Assembly (NCBI GenBank): GCA_019916065.1
Contig: CM034238.1
Location: 2,444,199 to 2,508,198, forward strand
Reading direction: 5' to 3'
Length of the DNA: 64,000 bases
Origin: Vitellaria paradoxa
Lineage: Eukaryota > Streptophyta > Magnoliopsida > Ericales > Sapotaceae
The position numbers and the translations under genes are program-made. The notes below the pieces were generated by a model. It was not told the DNA's origin. It worked only from the letters and a program-made list of their open reading frames with translations, and did not search any database. Each line of letters starts with the position of its first letter. The first letter of the stretch is position 1. Positions 1-11,849 of this stretch are shown here, piece after piece.

Positions 1-1103
1 GTGTACTAAGTAAAGAATTTAAATTTTATTTCGTATAATTCGTATTTTTAAAAATTTATAAAATTTTGTATTATTTTATTTTAATTCCAAACAAGATTAT
101 CTTTTTATATTTTACGTCTACCGTTTCGAGGTGACGGGTCCAACTGTAATAATTTCTTTTTGTTTTTGGTTTCTGTTTTTTTTTTTTTCCCACTTAGAAG
201 ATTTTTTTTTTTTTTCCACTTAGATGATTATCAGTGAAGACTTTTTTTCCAGGTGCTAACCCTCTCGTCAACAACAATAATTGGTGCCCAACAACCATGA
301 TTGGTACGATTCAGAGTGCCCAGAAAGGTAAATTTTGCACAATTTTTACTTTGATGTTACAACATCTCACTTTTGAAAAAAATAGTTATAAATTTTTAGT
401 GACAAACAAGTTATATATTTAATAAAAATTTATATAAGTCAAAAAATTTTGAAAAAGTTGATAACAAAATAGAATAAATTAGAAAAAGTAAAAATTAGAG
501 ATTTTTTTGTGAAAAAAGTTGAAACAATTAATAAATTTTTTGAGAAAACTTTGAGCTACAAACGTGCTGCTAATGATTTAATAGTTTTGTTTTCCTATAT
601 TCGTACAAACCTCTTAAATATTACCAATCAAAAATTATATGAATAAAGCCGATGTGGATTGAAAAAAAAAAAAAAAAAAGAAACGAATGCTTTAAGAGTT
701 TTGTTATGTCCCTAATGCCACGCGCTTCCAGAAAGACTTGACTTTTGTGAGCCACCACGCGTCACACTTTTTTATTTCAACGTATGTAATTTGAAAAAAA
801 TAAAAAAACAGAAGGCAATTGTGCAATTGTAGCACTTTTCAAGCCCCGCTGTCTTATCTTCTTGGGCCATTATTTTTGACTTCTTTTTTTTCAAGAAATG
901 AATATTTAATATTACTTTTTTTTAATTTAAAGACGCTGACGTAAAACAAGGCTAAAAAAGAGAATATATGTATGTTAAAGAAATGATATATATATATATA
1001 TATATTTAATTATGTGGTTGAAGTTACTAATATATATATATATATATATGCAAGGTAATCTAAATTAAGATCAATCATGCAAAGAAAAGCTAATATTTAC
1101 ACG
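1..1103. other. AT-rich intergenic DNA
   Basis: No coding exon is recognisable. The stretch holds poly-T and poly-A runs near 180-215 and 661-680 and two TA microsatellites near 986-1005 and 1030-1050. Short open frames here are low-complexity and look accidental. Confidence 0.6.
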
Positions 1104-1935
1104 TAGGGGTGGTAAAATGAACTTAAATCCATCAATCCGTCCAATTAAACCCATAATAAATGAGTTTTGGTCTTATTATTTTACTAATTAGGTTGTAATT
1201 AGGTAACTTATAAAATACCTATTTATAAATGGGTGCAATTGGATTGTGAAACGGGATCTGTTAAAACATCCATTTAAATTAAAAAAAAATTAGTTTAATC
1301 CCCCTCTTTACATTGCTCTTTCTCTCTTCAAAGAGAAAGAGCACACACACATACAAAAACACACACGTGCATACGCGCGCGCATACGCATGCAAACACAC
1401 GCACACACATGCACATACACGTGGGCGCGCACACACGCGCGCGCACACACACACACATACCTACACACACATGCGCATGCGTATGCGCATGCACTTCTAC
1501 ACACCCACGCCCATACATACGCGTACACGCACACACGCACGCACTCACATTCGTGCGCGCGCATACACACACATGCTCGAGCACGCGCGTGCACGCATAC
1601 ACTCACACAGAGAGAGATGTAGAGTTGTTGATTTAAAATTGAATAAAAAATAAATCAGTTCGTATAAATTTGAAATTAACTTAAAATTGTAAATATAAAT
1701 TCGAAATAAATATTGATGTATTTATATATATACACATTAATTGAAATAAATTTTTAATTTTTAAAGTAAGTTAGATTATAATTTTTAAAGTAAGTTAGGT
1801 TTATAATAACTTGTATTCAACCTGCTTATATCTAACCCGCCTTTTAAATCGGTGAATTTAGGTCGCATCCATTTAACCTCTAACCCGTTTAAACCCATCA
1901 CTAATCTGTCCAGCTCGTCCATTTTGCCACCCCTA
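1104..1935. mobile_element. hAT-type non-autonomous transposon (832 bp)
   Basis: The element starts TAGGGGTGGTAAAATG and ends with the inverted counterpart CATTTTGCCACCCCTA. It is flanked by 8-bp direct repeats, TTTACACG at 1096-1103 and TTTACAAG at 1936-1943, with one mismatch. Terminal repeats of this form with 8-bp target duplications are characteristic of plant hAT elements. No transposase is encoded. The interior is AT-rich apart from an alternating purine-pyrimidine microsatellite. Boundaries are well supported; the hAT assignment rests on the terminal repeat and duplication length. Confidence 0.8.
1330..1612. repeat. Compound (CA)n/(CG)n microsatellite
   Basis: About 280 bp of almost uninterrupted alternating CA, TG and CG dinucleotides (CACACA, GCGCGC, ATGCGC blocks) inside the hAT element. 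Long open frames on both strands here are Cys/Ala/Val or His/Thr low-complexity artefacts, not genes. The alternating purine-pyrimidine composition is the classical kind that can adopt Z-DNA. Confidence 0.9.
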
Positions 1936-1943
1936 TTTACAAG

Positions 1944-2508
1944 GAGCTAGGGAATGGCCTTTTCATCCATTTTGAAACAATAAACTCACTAAAAAATTAT
2001 TTAATTAAAGTATTGTTCAAATCATATTATAACAGCTTTATAATAATTTTCTAAATTCTATTAAGTTGTTATTATTCGGTGCCTAGTCTTTGTAGCTATT
2101 GTTGGTCAGATTATTAGTCGTTGAGACTATGTTCATTAGTCTAAGTATCTGTGGTCAGCCTCTACATCTTTGCTGCACGCGTGTAAAGAAATCTCCAATC
2201 GACCAACCAATTTCAACCACCATGGGGAAAAAAAAAAAAAAAGTAAGAAAACGTTTCTTTCTTTCATTCTTTTTATTAAATTCATTTATTATTTTATTAC
2301 TACCAAATTTTCTTCTTTCCTACCATACATATCAGTTATCGTCAGTACTTTTCTCCCCCACTCACTTCACCCGCATTCTCCTTTTTCACTAGGATAAATC
2401 CATCCCTAACATTGTCTTTCACACCAACTAAGCAATACCAAAAGCAACAATTCTTAAATGACATAAAAACCCCTCTTGGTGACGTACAATTACCCTTGAT
2501 CTAAGCTT
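1944..2508. other. Intergenic DNA including the probable 3' UTR of transporter copy A
   Basis: AT-rich sequence with a purine run near 2226-2245. The stretch just below 2509 (TTAAATGACATAAAAACCC near 2455) is closely matched at about 15985, below the second transporter, so it is probably shared 3' UTR or downstream sequence. No other gene is seen. Confidence 0.5.
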
Positions 2509-4363
2509 TTAGCAGTTGGTAGTGCCGTTGGTAGCTCCGTTAGCAGCCCCAATCTCAACGTTACCATTACTGTTAACTGCCTTGTTCTTGTCCAACTCCC
2601 TCGCCGTGGCCCTCCACCTAAAGAAGGTGCCAAACAATTGCTGCACTTCCTCGAGGGTTCTACCTTGTGTCTCGGGGAACAGCGTATAAAAGAACACACA
2701 CGCCACGATGGCCACTCCCATGTAGAGAAAGAAGGCCCCACCAATCGTGATCCCTTTCTTGAGAGATAGAAAAGTCATTGATATCGCCCCGCTCATCAAA
2801 CGGTTCACAGCCACCCCCATGCTGGTCCCCTGCGCTCGCAGCCGCAATGGAAAAATCTCCGTAATGTATACCCACGGGATGGGCCCCATCCCGATCGAGA
2901 ACGTCCCGACAATCGATAACGTTGCTGCAATGGCCAACCTAACGGCCCACATCACTTTCTTCTCGGAGCGCTCAATGATGGTCAAACACATTCCTAGAGT
3001 ACCGAGGGACACGATCACTCCAGTAATGCTGCTCAAGAGTAACGGTCTTCGTCCGACCCGATCCAGTAGAAGCGTCGCCACCAGAATGAATACGGTCTTC
3101 GTAAATCCAACGGCTATGGTGGCGAGTAGCTTGTGGTTCTCGCTTTTTATACCCGCGTTCTCGAATATCGTTGGGCTGTACAAGACGACGGAGTCCACGC
3201 CGATAACTTGTTGGAAGAAGTGAATTCCAATGCCGCAGAGGACGATGTGGCGGACGGCCGGCGTTGGGTGGACGAGGATCTCCTTCCAGACCCCTTCGCC
3301 GTGACTACTGTGCTTCGGCACAACGACGTCGTCGTTGCACTCCTGTGGAATTCCGGCGGCTTCTTTGATGTCGGCCAGCCTCAGCAGAGCCTCCTCTTTC
3401 GAGTTGGAGGTCTTGTCGAGAACTTTCTTCGCCTCGCCTAGTCGACCCTGTAAAACGAGCCACCGCGGCGATTCTGGCATGACCAGCACGGCGAGGGCCA
3501 AGAACACTGGCGGAATCGCTCCGACTCCGAGCATGAGTCGCCATCCCAGGTTAAGCGGAAGTTTTGAGAACGCCCAGTTCGATACATACCCAAGCATTAG
3601 ACCTAAACCAACGAATATATATATTATCAGAAACAGAGATGTTTATATGTATAGTATGTGTGAATGTATCATATATGCATATATACCCGCGTTGATGAAG
3701 ACTTCGGGGAAGGAGGTGAGGAAGCCGCGGGTTGCGGTAGGAGACACCTCAGCGGTGTAGACGGGAGCAATCATGAAGGCGTAGCCGACGCCGACGCCGG
3801 CGACGAAGCGGCCCACCATGAGGAAGGCGTAGTTTGTGGCGAAGCCCATGAGAATGGCTCCGGCGAAGAAGATTACGGAGGCGAGGACGATGGTGTACCG
3901 GCGGCCAATCCAGTCGGAGGTCCGGCCGGCGACGGCGGATCCAACGAGGGAATAGACGTTGAGGATACCCATGACGATTTCGAGCTGGACGTCTGAGATT
4001 TTGAGGTCTTTCTGGATTAAGCGCCCTGCTCCGCTCATCACCCCAATATCTGCTCATCATCATCAAATCAACACAACACAACACGTAAATGATCAATCCG
4101 TCTACCTTAATTCTCTTGTACCTTTCTTTCACCAAGAAAATTGCAAGCTAAGTAGAATAAAGTAAAATAGCGCTATTGTTTGTGATTTGAGAGAGAAACT
4201 TACCATAACCCAGTAAGCTGGAAGTCATGGAAGCCAAAAGGGCACAAGCAGAAGCATACTTGTTCCATTTTCTTTTCGTGGGAGGATCAACTCCTGTGAT
4301 GTCACGTGGCTGCTGCTCCGGTTGGCCGGAAACTTCATTATTCTGAGGCTTCCGGTCAGCCAT
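2509..4363 (-). CDS. Polyol/monosaccharide transporter (PLT family), copy A
   Basis: Proton-coupled uptake of linear polyols and monosaccharides across the plasma membrane is the known role of plant PLTs (major facilitator superfamily); the substrate here is not determined. I assemble three exons, 4363-4204, 4049-3687 and 3602-2509. All have GT-AG introns and the frame stays open through both joins, giving about 538 residues, normal for PLTs. Visible motifs are GYDIGVMSGA across the first splice (about residues 52-61), GRTSDWIGRR (95-104), PESPRWL (217-223), LDRVGRR, and PETQGRTLEE (484-493). The N-terminus is hydrophilic and cytosolic; twelve membrane segments are expected. The start is the first ATG of a frame shared with copy B. 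Intron 2 is only 84 bp and TA-rich. Nothing looks broken. Confidence 0.93.
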
Positions 4364-4574
4364 TTTAAAATATATATATATATATATATATATACAGAGA
4401 GACAGAGAGAGAGGTGAATAATACTGCTGGTAATATATTAGATTACTTGAGATTTCAAACGTTCATGAGCACAGAGAGAGGAAATTAAAGAGAGAGAGAG
4501 CTGGTAGTGTGATGGTTATAAAATGGGGGTGCTCTGGGTATGGCAATCCAATCTAGTTGTGCAGCACTTAAATA
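4364..4574 (-). promoter_or_regulatory. 5' leader and TATA box of transporter copy A
   Basis: Reading the minus strand, CTATTTAAGT (TATA-like core at 4568-4574) lies about 200 bp upstream of the ATG. It is followed by a leader with GA-rich tracts and a TA microsatellite (about 4369-4394) immediately before the start. Copy B has the same arrangement, including the shared GTCTA upstream and CTGCACAAC downstream of the TATA core. That conservation makes a core promoter likely. Confidence 0.55.
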
Positions 4575-4799
4575 GACAGAGCTAGCCGCAGACTCGTGGT
4601 CAATGGGGGATGATGGATGGATGATTATTGATCTATTTTCGTACATTCATTCATATGATGATGAATCGTGTAAGTTGGGGCTTGACTCTCTTCCTAGACT
4701 CCGGTCGGTATACGCCGTTGGAGCACACCGATTTTATTTATTTGCTTGTTACCCAACAGTAATTTATTTTATTGTATTGTTTATTGTTAAAATAAAATA

Positions 4800-7247
4800 A
4801 AACTTTAAACTAATAAAATTATTTTAACGAACTAAAAGCTTAAAATTTTAAATATTTAATTTTTAGTGCAATAAAAATTCATATATTAGGAATTTCAAAT
4901 TTTCAATTTATTAAAACAAAATTCTCGGTCTAAATTAAAGCTTTTTTTTTAATCTTTTTTTTAATACTTATTATTATTATTTAGTTTTTTAAGTAAGCAA
5001 TCGTATCATTAATAATAAAAGTAAAGCTATGTGCTGTTGTGTAGATAGCCAAATTGAGCTATTCCCATTGGTTCAGCTAAAGTCGGTCGTAGTAGCTTCT
5101 GTTTGAAAATTGTTCATTTCAGTTTCATCAGAAACAACCAAAAAAAAATAAAGAGAGAGAGAGAGAGAGAGAGAGGGGTTGTTTCTTTTAGGATAAATTA
5201 CAGACATCTTCCTCAATATTTGAATAATTACACTTTCATTCTTTAATAATTAAAAATTATATTTTCATCTCTTATTTTAAAATATTATTAACACTGACCT
5301 TTTTTTTTATTAACTCAATTATGAAAACTTTAGATACTTTTTCTATTTTATTCTATCCTTTCTCACATCTAAATCAATTTTCTTTATAAAAATCTTTTAA
5401 AATATTTTTATTTTTTACTTGTTTTTGGGGATTTATGTAATTTTGGGAACATTTGGAGTGACAAAAATGAAATAAAATAAGATAAAATGAGATAAATCAT
5501 AAATCCGTAATTCGTATAGTGAGATAAAAAATAAATAATTTTTAAAATTTTTTAATATTTTTTACTATTTTTCAGAATTTTTTGTCACTTTAAATGGAGC
5601 CTTTGATTTTATAATCCCAACTTAGTGTGATAAATGATTACAAAAAAAAAAACTTAGTGTGATAAATTACTCCAATGACTTTTACACATTATAGTGCCTT
5701 AATGCACCACACTAGAGTCCAAGTATACATCTGTACCAGCGAAATCATTAATTAAATACACAGACATCGTTAAACTTGGGCAATTATTAAAAAAAAAAAA
5801 AAATTCATAAATATTTTGTCCTACGATTACAAGTCATGTAAATATAGGATGTTTTATATTCTTAGCACGCAAATACTTTTCATATATTTTATTTTTTAAA
5901 GAGTAATTATGACTATTCAAACAGAATGGATGTTTCCTCTTGTCATCTTGTAAAATGCTCATCGTGTCATGGGGAGTATGGTAGTTGAGTCCGCTCTCCC
6001 TTCCCCAACGGACGCCAATTTTTTTAGTAAACTGTTCCCTCTTGTCAGTTATTTTAGTAAACTTAACTGTGTTTGTGATCGGCAACTCATTTGCTTGAAA
6101 TCGTGCCTGGCAAGAGCGTCTTTCTAGCGTGCCTCGCAGGCGTACCTCAACGGGGCCTTGGTTAGCGGCGTACTTGCCAAAATGTTGTGATTGTAATATA
6201 GTTCAGTATTTTTATATACTATTTTGTAGCGTACGCTTTTTATATAGACTTATTGGTATGTTTAGTTGGGGATTAGGTGATAGGAAGATAAATAATATTA
6301 TTTATAATATATGAAATTAGATATAAAATTGAATTTTTTTTTAATGTGAGATTATTTTTCGGTGGCTAGTGAGTGAGATATAAAGTAGAATAAAAAATAT
6401 AATTTGCTGGTAGTGTGACATACATGAAATAATTTTAAACTTTTAAATTTTGACGAGAAATTAATTCAACCATGGGGATACACGATACCGCATCCCCATA
6501 GTATCGGATATCCCCTGCTTGAAATTCAAAGGGATCTTTATATTAGTGTTTAATTTGTTTTACTAAACATGAAGGGGGTTTTTGGAAGTATAATGTTTAG
6601 TAATTTTTTGTAGTTTGGGTTAAAAGTTGTTAATTATAATTTTTGGTATGTTTGATAAAGTAACAATTTTCAATAACTTTTTGCAATTTTTAAGTGTGTG
6701 GTAAAATTCTTTGCAACTTTTAGCATTTTTTAGCATTTTTGACAATTTTTTAACAATTTTTAACAACTTTTGATAACTTTTAAGTTGAGAAGTTATTGTA
6801 ATAGAGTAGAAAAATGACAAAAATTAATAATTTGTCAAATAGTTAAAAATAAAAAATTAGTAATTTTTTGTTAAAATTTTTGCTGCCAAACACTCCCAAA
6901 ATAAAGTGGGTCTCACAGAGTGATAATTCAATCCCTCGCCAAATATCTAACAAACAAACGTATATAGTTGTAGAGTATGTGTAATTATGGGAAGGTGAGT
7001 GTGAGATTGCATTATTAATCTCGTAGGCACCATAAATTTTATTATTGTTAAGGCTGAATGTATTATATGGTATTATATAATTTCATTTCTAGATTTGTTT
7101 CTCTTCAAAATTTAAAGTTTCTAAATTATCACTTATCAAATCACTTTTCTTATATATTCTCTTATACTTTCCATTTTATATTTTACTAACCAAATACTAA
7201 AAATAATCACACACAAATAATTGATCTCATACCACATATATATATAT
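4800..7247. other. AT-rich intergenic DNA with MITE remnants
   Basis: No gene recognised. The first 250 bp match the region upstream of copy B (about 18240-18480) and are the old 5' flank of the duplicated gene. A GA microsatellite lies at about 5151-5175. A small GC-rich island at 6095-6180 has no recognisable coding content. Sequence at 6600-6890 consists of degenerate 'AACTTTTTGCAA/TTGACAATTTT' repeats resembling a decayed MITE. Confidence 0.5.
5445..5602. mobile_element. MITE relic, 'TTTGGAGTGACAAAAA' family
   Basis: The left end resembles GGAACATTTGGAGTGACAAA and the right end the inverted GTCACTTTAAATGGAGCC. The interior is AT-rich, with a GAGATAAA segment and TTTTTAAAATTTTTTAATA. The same interior recurs at 54698-54842 and 61915-62076, so this is a dispersed family. 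Ends are degenerate and the target duplication is unclear. Confidence 0.45.
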
Positions 7248-7250
7248 TTA

Positions 7251-7666
7251 AGGGGTGTTTGGTGCGAAGAAAATCACTAAAGAATTCTAAAAACTTTTGA
7301 AAACTTTTGAAATTCTCTAACACATTTTACACTTCTTGTACTTCGTAAAATTTTTATAAATTTATATATATCTACGTTTCCCAAAATTTTTTAACAAATT
7401 CTAATAAATTTTTTACAAACTCCAATAACTTTTTTTACAAATTTCAAAATTTTTTAATAACTTTCAATAAATTTTGATATAAAATCATTTGGATGGACTA
7501 AAAAAAAAATCTGTTAGAACGGTTTTTCTCTTCAAAAAACTAATGCAAAAGTCAAAAAATTTTCACTATTTATCTTTTAAAAATGTGGTTTGATGGCTAC
7601 ATACTAAACGTATAAAAATTATTCAAATGATATTTTTCGTTATTTCTTGCCACTCCAAATGCACCC
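7251..7666. mobile_element. Harbinger/Tourist-type MITE (about 416 bp)
   Basis: The element begins AGGGGTGTTTGG and ends with the inverted CCAAATGCACCC. TTA occurs directly outside both ends (7248-7250 and 7667-7669), the target duplication expected for PIF/Harbinger elements. It is AT-rich, non-coding and internally repetitive (TTTTTAACAAATTCTAATAA-like blocks). Confidence 0.6.
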
Positions 7667-8061
7667 TTACATAATACTACTTATCATCTTATAAAATTAC
7701 TAATCTTCAATCAAACGTTACTAGATAAACATTTAAAATTATTAGTACTAGACTACTAGTAGTGGTAAAGTTACTAAAATCATATGACGTTGCGATAGTG
7801 ATCTGATGATATAGTTAAGTAATTATGCAGATGATAGATTGGTTCATGAATTTTCTATTCTTTTTGTGATTTATGTAGTTTACTATGTAAGACCGGGGGT
7901 AGCCAATATTACTCTCAGATGTCAGCTGCAAAGATTAAATTTGGATTGTTTGATTAAAATTCAATTGTCTATTATATATTTTTAATTAAAAAAATTTGAA
8001 TGAATCTAAATTATTAGACTTTGATCTAAAGGTTTTGGAGGTTGTTGTCACCAGCTGACAT

Positions 8062-8774
8062 TAAAGATGGTCATTTCGGCCAACTCGTCTAAATTCAATC
8101 TATTACTCGAGTTGAATGGATATAACATTTTGATTTTTTGGGAGATCGGATCGGATTAGAATTTTTTTTTTAAATTTAGATATCTGATTAGATATGGGGA
8201 TGGGGTTGACTTCGCACTGATTCATCTTGATTTGAATCTATCTCGATCTGCCTCGAAAATTATCTGAACAGACCCAATAGCCCAAACAGTCCCAAATTCT
8301 CAAAGTATAAATACTATATTTCCCACATATGGGCGGCTAAGGTTTCATAGAATCAGTCTTTAAGTTAGGACAATGTTGGTACTTTACAATTATGTATCTT
8401 TATTATGTGTCAGTTAGTGAAATGATATTTTGGTGAAATGTTAATTTTGGAAATGTTTATATATTATTTTGGTGAATTATTATTGTGATGATATTTATGT
8501 ATTATTTTGGTTTTGGAGATGAATTATTTTGTTGAATATGTTACATATATATGCAATCAAGTTATATATCAAGTTAGGGGCAGATTGGAGGCAGATAGAG
8601 GGTTCGAATTTTTAGATATCTGTGAACATATCCATTCTCCGTTTAGAGCGGGGATGAAGGTCTAAAAAACTATCCATTTAGAGTTCAAGACAAATTTGAA
8701 TGTAAATGGAGGGTTCGGAGTTCAGATTCGAATATTACTATATTTGCCTCCGATTTGCTCCGTTGCCATCTCTA
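8062..8774. mobile_element. hAT-type non-autonomous element (713 bp)
   Basis: The left end TAAAGATGGTCATTTCGG matches the inverted right end (TAGAGATGGCAACGG on the other strand). Flanking 8-bp direct repeats are GCTGACAT (8054-8061) and GCTGATAT (8775-8782), one mismatch. The interior repeats GAT/GGAT-rich phrases such as 'AGATATCTG' and has no open reading frame of note. Assignment to hAT follows from the 8-bp duplication and terminal repeat style. Confidence 0.6.
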
Positions 8775-8782
8775 GCTGATAT

Positions 8783-9210
8783 TGCATAGCGATGTTAGCC
8801 TTCCCCTTTGCTATTATATATATGCAAGTATAGATGAAATGTAAGTTAAAGTTTGATGTCAATAAAGTATGTATAATCATGCAATTAATATGTTTATTTA
8901 TTTCTACTTTTGTTTAAATTTATATACTATTCTAATAATAGGAAATATCTAACAATTATTTTTTATCATTGGTTTTGTTCCTTCTTTTTTTTTTTTTTTT
9001 TTTTTTGGCCATATATTCCATGGCATTAAAACAAAGAATTGGGACAAAATGAAGGCAAACAGGGATCATGCAAGTAATATCTATATAATAAAGAATTGTT
9101 AGCTTTATTTAATAGTCAAGATTATGTCTTTTTATCTGTTCTTTGATTACCCTTCCGATCATTTCATAAAATATTTTTTATAAAAGTTTCTAATTAATAA
9201 TTTTAAAAAT
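8783..9210. other. AT-rich spacer
   Basis: No gene or clear element. A poly-T run lies at about 8984-9006, and TATATA tracts near 8815. Confidence 0.5.
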
Positions 9211-9254
9211 ATGATACTCGGCCATTTTTTCATTTCTCCCTATGTATTCTCCCT

Positions 9255-9464
9255 TCAATTGGTTTGCCACCAATTAGGACTATGTCTTGATAAGCACATT
9301 CTGAGCAAAGAGACATCAAGTAATGTCGAGTCCAGCCAGGAGTGCTTCATACTTACTTTATTATTGGTCGCTTCAAAGTCTAATTTTATTGCATACTCAA
9401 TTGTTACCGCTCTGGGGTTGTCAAAACTACTCCCACTACGGCACTTTTTTGGATGAGGACCCAT
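9255..9464 (-). pseudogene. Gypsy RNase H fragment
   Basis: The translated stretch FDNPRAVTIEYAIKLDFEATNN has the form of the plant gypsy RNase H segment in which alternating hydrophobic residues precede an 'F-x-A-T/S-N-N' motif. It follows the reverse-transcriptase pieces in the correct order. Downstream sequence loses similarity, marking the truncation of the element. Confidence 0.7.
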
Positions 9465-9858
9465 CCACTTAAATCTGCCATGAAGGTGTAGCCTTTGGGA
9501 TTGCTTCAGTATTCATGGTGACTTCAAGCTTCCACACTTCCTGTATTTGCTCAGGGACTGGAGTGTTAACTCAACTATAAAGTTTGTTAAGACTTGTGCT
9601 TTTATTACTGTCCTCGGCGCAAATCTTATGTCAAAAACTCCAAGTGAAACTGCTCATTTGGCCATTCTCCCCATGATGTCCGCTCTCTTCAGAAGATAGC
9701 AAATAGATTAATCTATTACCACCTACCTGACCAGTTTGAGCATGAAAGTAGTGGGTTAGTTTTTTGGAGGCCATCACTAACACTAAAGTTAACTTTTTCA
9801 GGGATAGATATCTAGTCTCTGTCTCTTGTAAAGTCTTATTTGCGTAGTAGATAGGCTT

Positions 9859-10890
9859 CTACTTTCCTTTTTCTTCCCTCAACAAGACGGCACTAACTGC
9901 ATGCTCTGAGACTGCCAAATATAACTGTAGCACATCACTTAGCTGGGGAGTTGATAAAATTGGAGCAGTCATTAGATATTCTTTGAGCTTCTCCAGTACT
10001 TGGTCCGCGTTGTTTTCGCAAACCAACTTATTTTGTCCTTTCAAAAGTTTGAAGAATGGTCCATACTTATCTAAAGCTCGACTTATAAATCTTTTAAGTG
10101 CTACTACTATCCCTGTAAGCTTCTAAACCCTCTTCTTAGTATGTGGTCGGACAATTGATTATACAATTTTAATCTGGTCGGGATCAGTCTCGATTCCTCT
10201 CTTGGTAACCAAATGGCCTAAAAACTTTCCAAAAACTTACTCCAAAGGCACATTTGGCAGTATTGAGCTTCAACTTATACTTGTCGAGAGTGAAAATATA
10301 TGTTGCAAATGCTGGGGATAGGTCTCTAGCTCTCTATTCTTTACCACCATATCATCTATTTATAGCTTTATGATCTTGCTGAGGTCATCCTTAATGATCT
10401 TCACGACGAGTCATTTATAAGTAGCATCAGCGTTCTTCAGTTCAAATGGCATGACCCTGTAGTCTTCAGATAATAAATGACGTTTTCTCCTCATCAGGGC
10501 CATACATTGGGATTTAGTGATATCCTCTGTATGCATCTAAGAAGAGCATCATTGAGCTTCTGGCTAATAAGTCAACAAGTTGATCAATCTTCAGCATGGG
10601 AAATGGGTCTTTAGGACAGGCTTTGTTTAGGCCTTTGTAGTCAACACAAACCCTCTATTTTCATTTTTTTTCTTAACGACCACTGTGTTAGCTAGCCATT
10701 CAAGATATGAAACTTCCTAATAGCCTTTGCCTCCAGTAGTTTGCCGATCTCTTCTATCACTAGCTCTGCATACTGTAAGGCGAACCTCCTTACCTTTTGG
10801 ATTACAGGCTTTACCCCTAAGTGAATGTTCATTTATAACTCATAATTTCAGGAGAAATACCTGACATTTCTTGGGGAATCTAGACAAAGG
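9859..10890 (-). pseudogene. Gypsy reverse transcriptase, degenerate
   Basis: The 9859-10044 piece (LKEYLMTAPILSTPQL then YLAVSEHAVSAVLLREE) is the connection region typical of plant Ty3/gypsy polymerases. Upstream, in the same direction, is the catalytic motif in the form stop-I-D-D-M-V-V-K: the two aspartates lie at 10351-10356, and the codon expected to be the tyrosine of YxDD is TAA at 10360-10362. Further stops and shifts lie between 10.4 and 10.9 kb. Confidence 0.75.
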
Positions 10891-11171
10891 TTTCTATGTT
10901 ATTAGCAGCATTTCAGCTAGCTCCAGCTTCTCCTCGCCACCCAAATTGGACCCAATTAGGAAGAATCTATCATGTTCGAGAGGGGCCAACATGGAATTTC
11001 TCTAGCTACTCAACAGTCTTCTTCTCCGGATCCCCTCCAACATCGTTGATCTTCAGAGTATCCTTTGGCAATTCTGTGATTTGGATTTGCTCGAGTAATG
11101 GTTTGGATTTTAGGACAATAATGAAGCATCTCTGTGATGTGTCCTGGTCCCCCTTGATCTCAATCACTTCA

Positions 11172-11498
11172 TCACCATAAGAAAACTTTAAAACTTGGTG
11201 GTATGTTGAGAGAACCGCCTTCAACATATGGATCCAAGATCTCCCTACAATGGCATTGTATGAAAACGGAGGGATCCACCACTGTAAATTCGACCGTATA
11301 TTCTGCTGGGCCAACTTGAACGGAAATTACAACGCTCCCCACAGGCCATATTAGGGCAAAATTGAATCCAGTTAGAGGACATTTTGCTGGCTCTGGGTCT
11401 TCGTCAGTTAAGCCAAGTTTCTCAAAAAGACTAAGAAACATGACTTTTATGGAACTTCTAGCATCCACCAGAACCCTTTTCACATCTGATTCGAACAT
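11172..11498 (-). pseudogene. Gypsy aspartic protease region
   Basis: An open stretch reads VKRVLVDARSSIKVMF followed by FEKLGL and, later, VGPAEYTVEFTVVD. In plant gypsy elements the first motif normally carries a D-x-G-S-S core; here the glycine position is arginine, so the active site appears inactivated. It lies between gag and reverse transcriptase as expected. Confidence 0.7.
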
Positions 11499-11849
11499 CT
11501 TTAGAGTGATAACTAGCGCGTCGTCGTGTGGTCGCCATACCCCAAAGCACTCATCTTCATGAAATGTTATTCCTCGAGTGGTTTTCCTTCGCGAGCTTTT
11601 GCTAGTCTGGCTAATAACTTTGAGAACTTCACCTGCTCGGCCTACTCATTGGTCACCCGCTCGGGGATAGGCGACTATGCAATGTCGTCGTTGCTCTATA
11701 TGAATGATCACAGGCCTCGGCAGCTCTCCGTGCGCCCTTGCCCTTGGGGGAGTTGGGCATTCTCCACATACTCTTCCTTGCTAGCGTCTTCTTTTTTCCT
11801 TCTCTGATCCCCCCTTTAAGCTTGGGGAGGACCTCCAGCATTCCCAATT

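Noticed and set aside
1279..1653. Six overlapping open frames of 60-107 codons
   Set aside because: They are translations of a CA/CG microsatellite in all frames, with Cys/Val/Ala or His/Thr composition and no motif.
2747..3760. Plus-strand open frames opposite transporter exon 3
   Set aside because: They are antisense shadows of the GC-richer coding exons; the same pattern appears opposite copy B.
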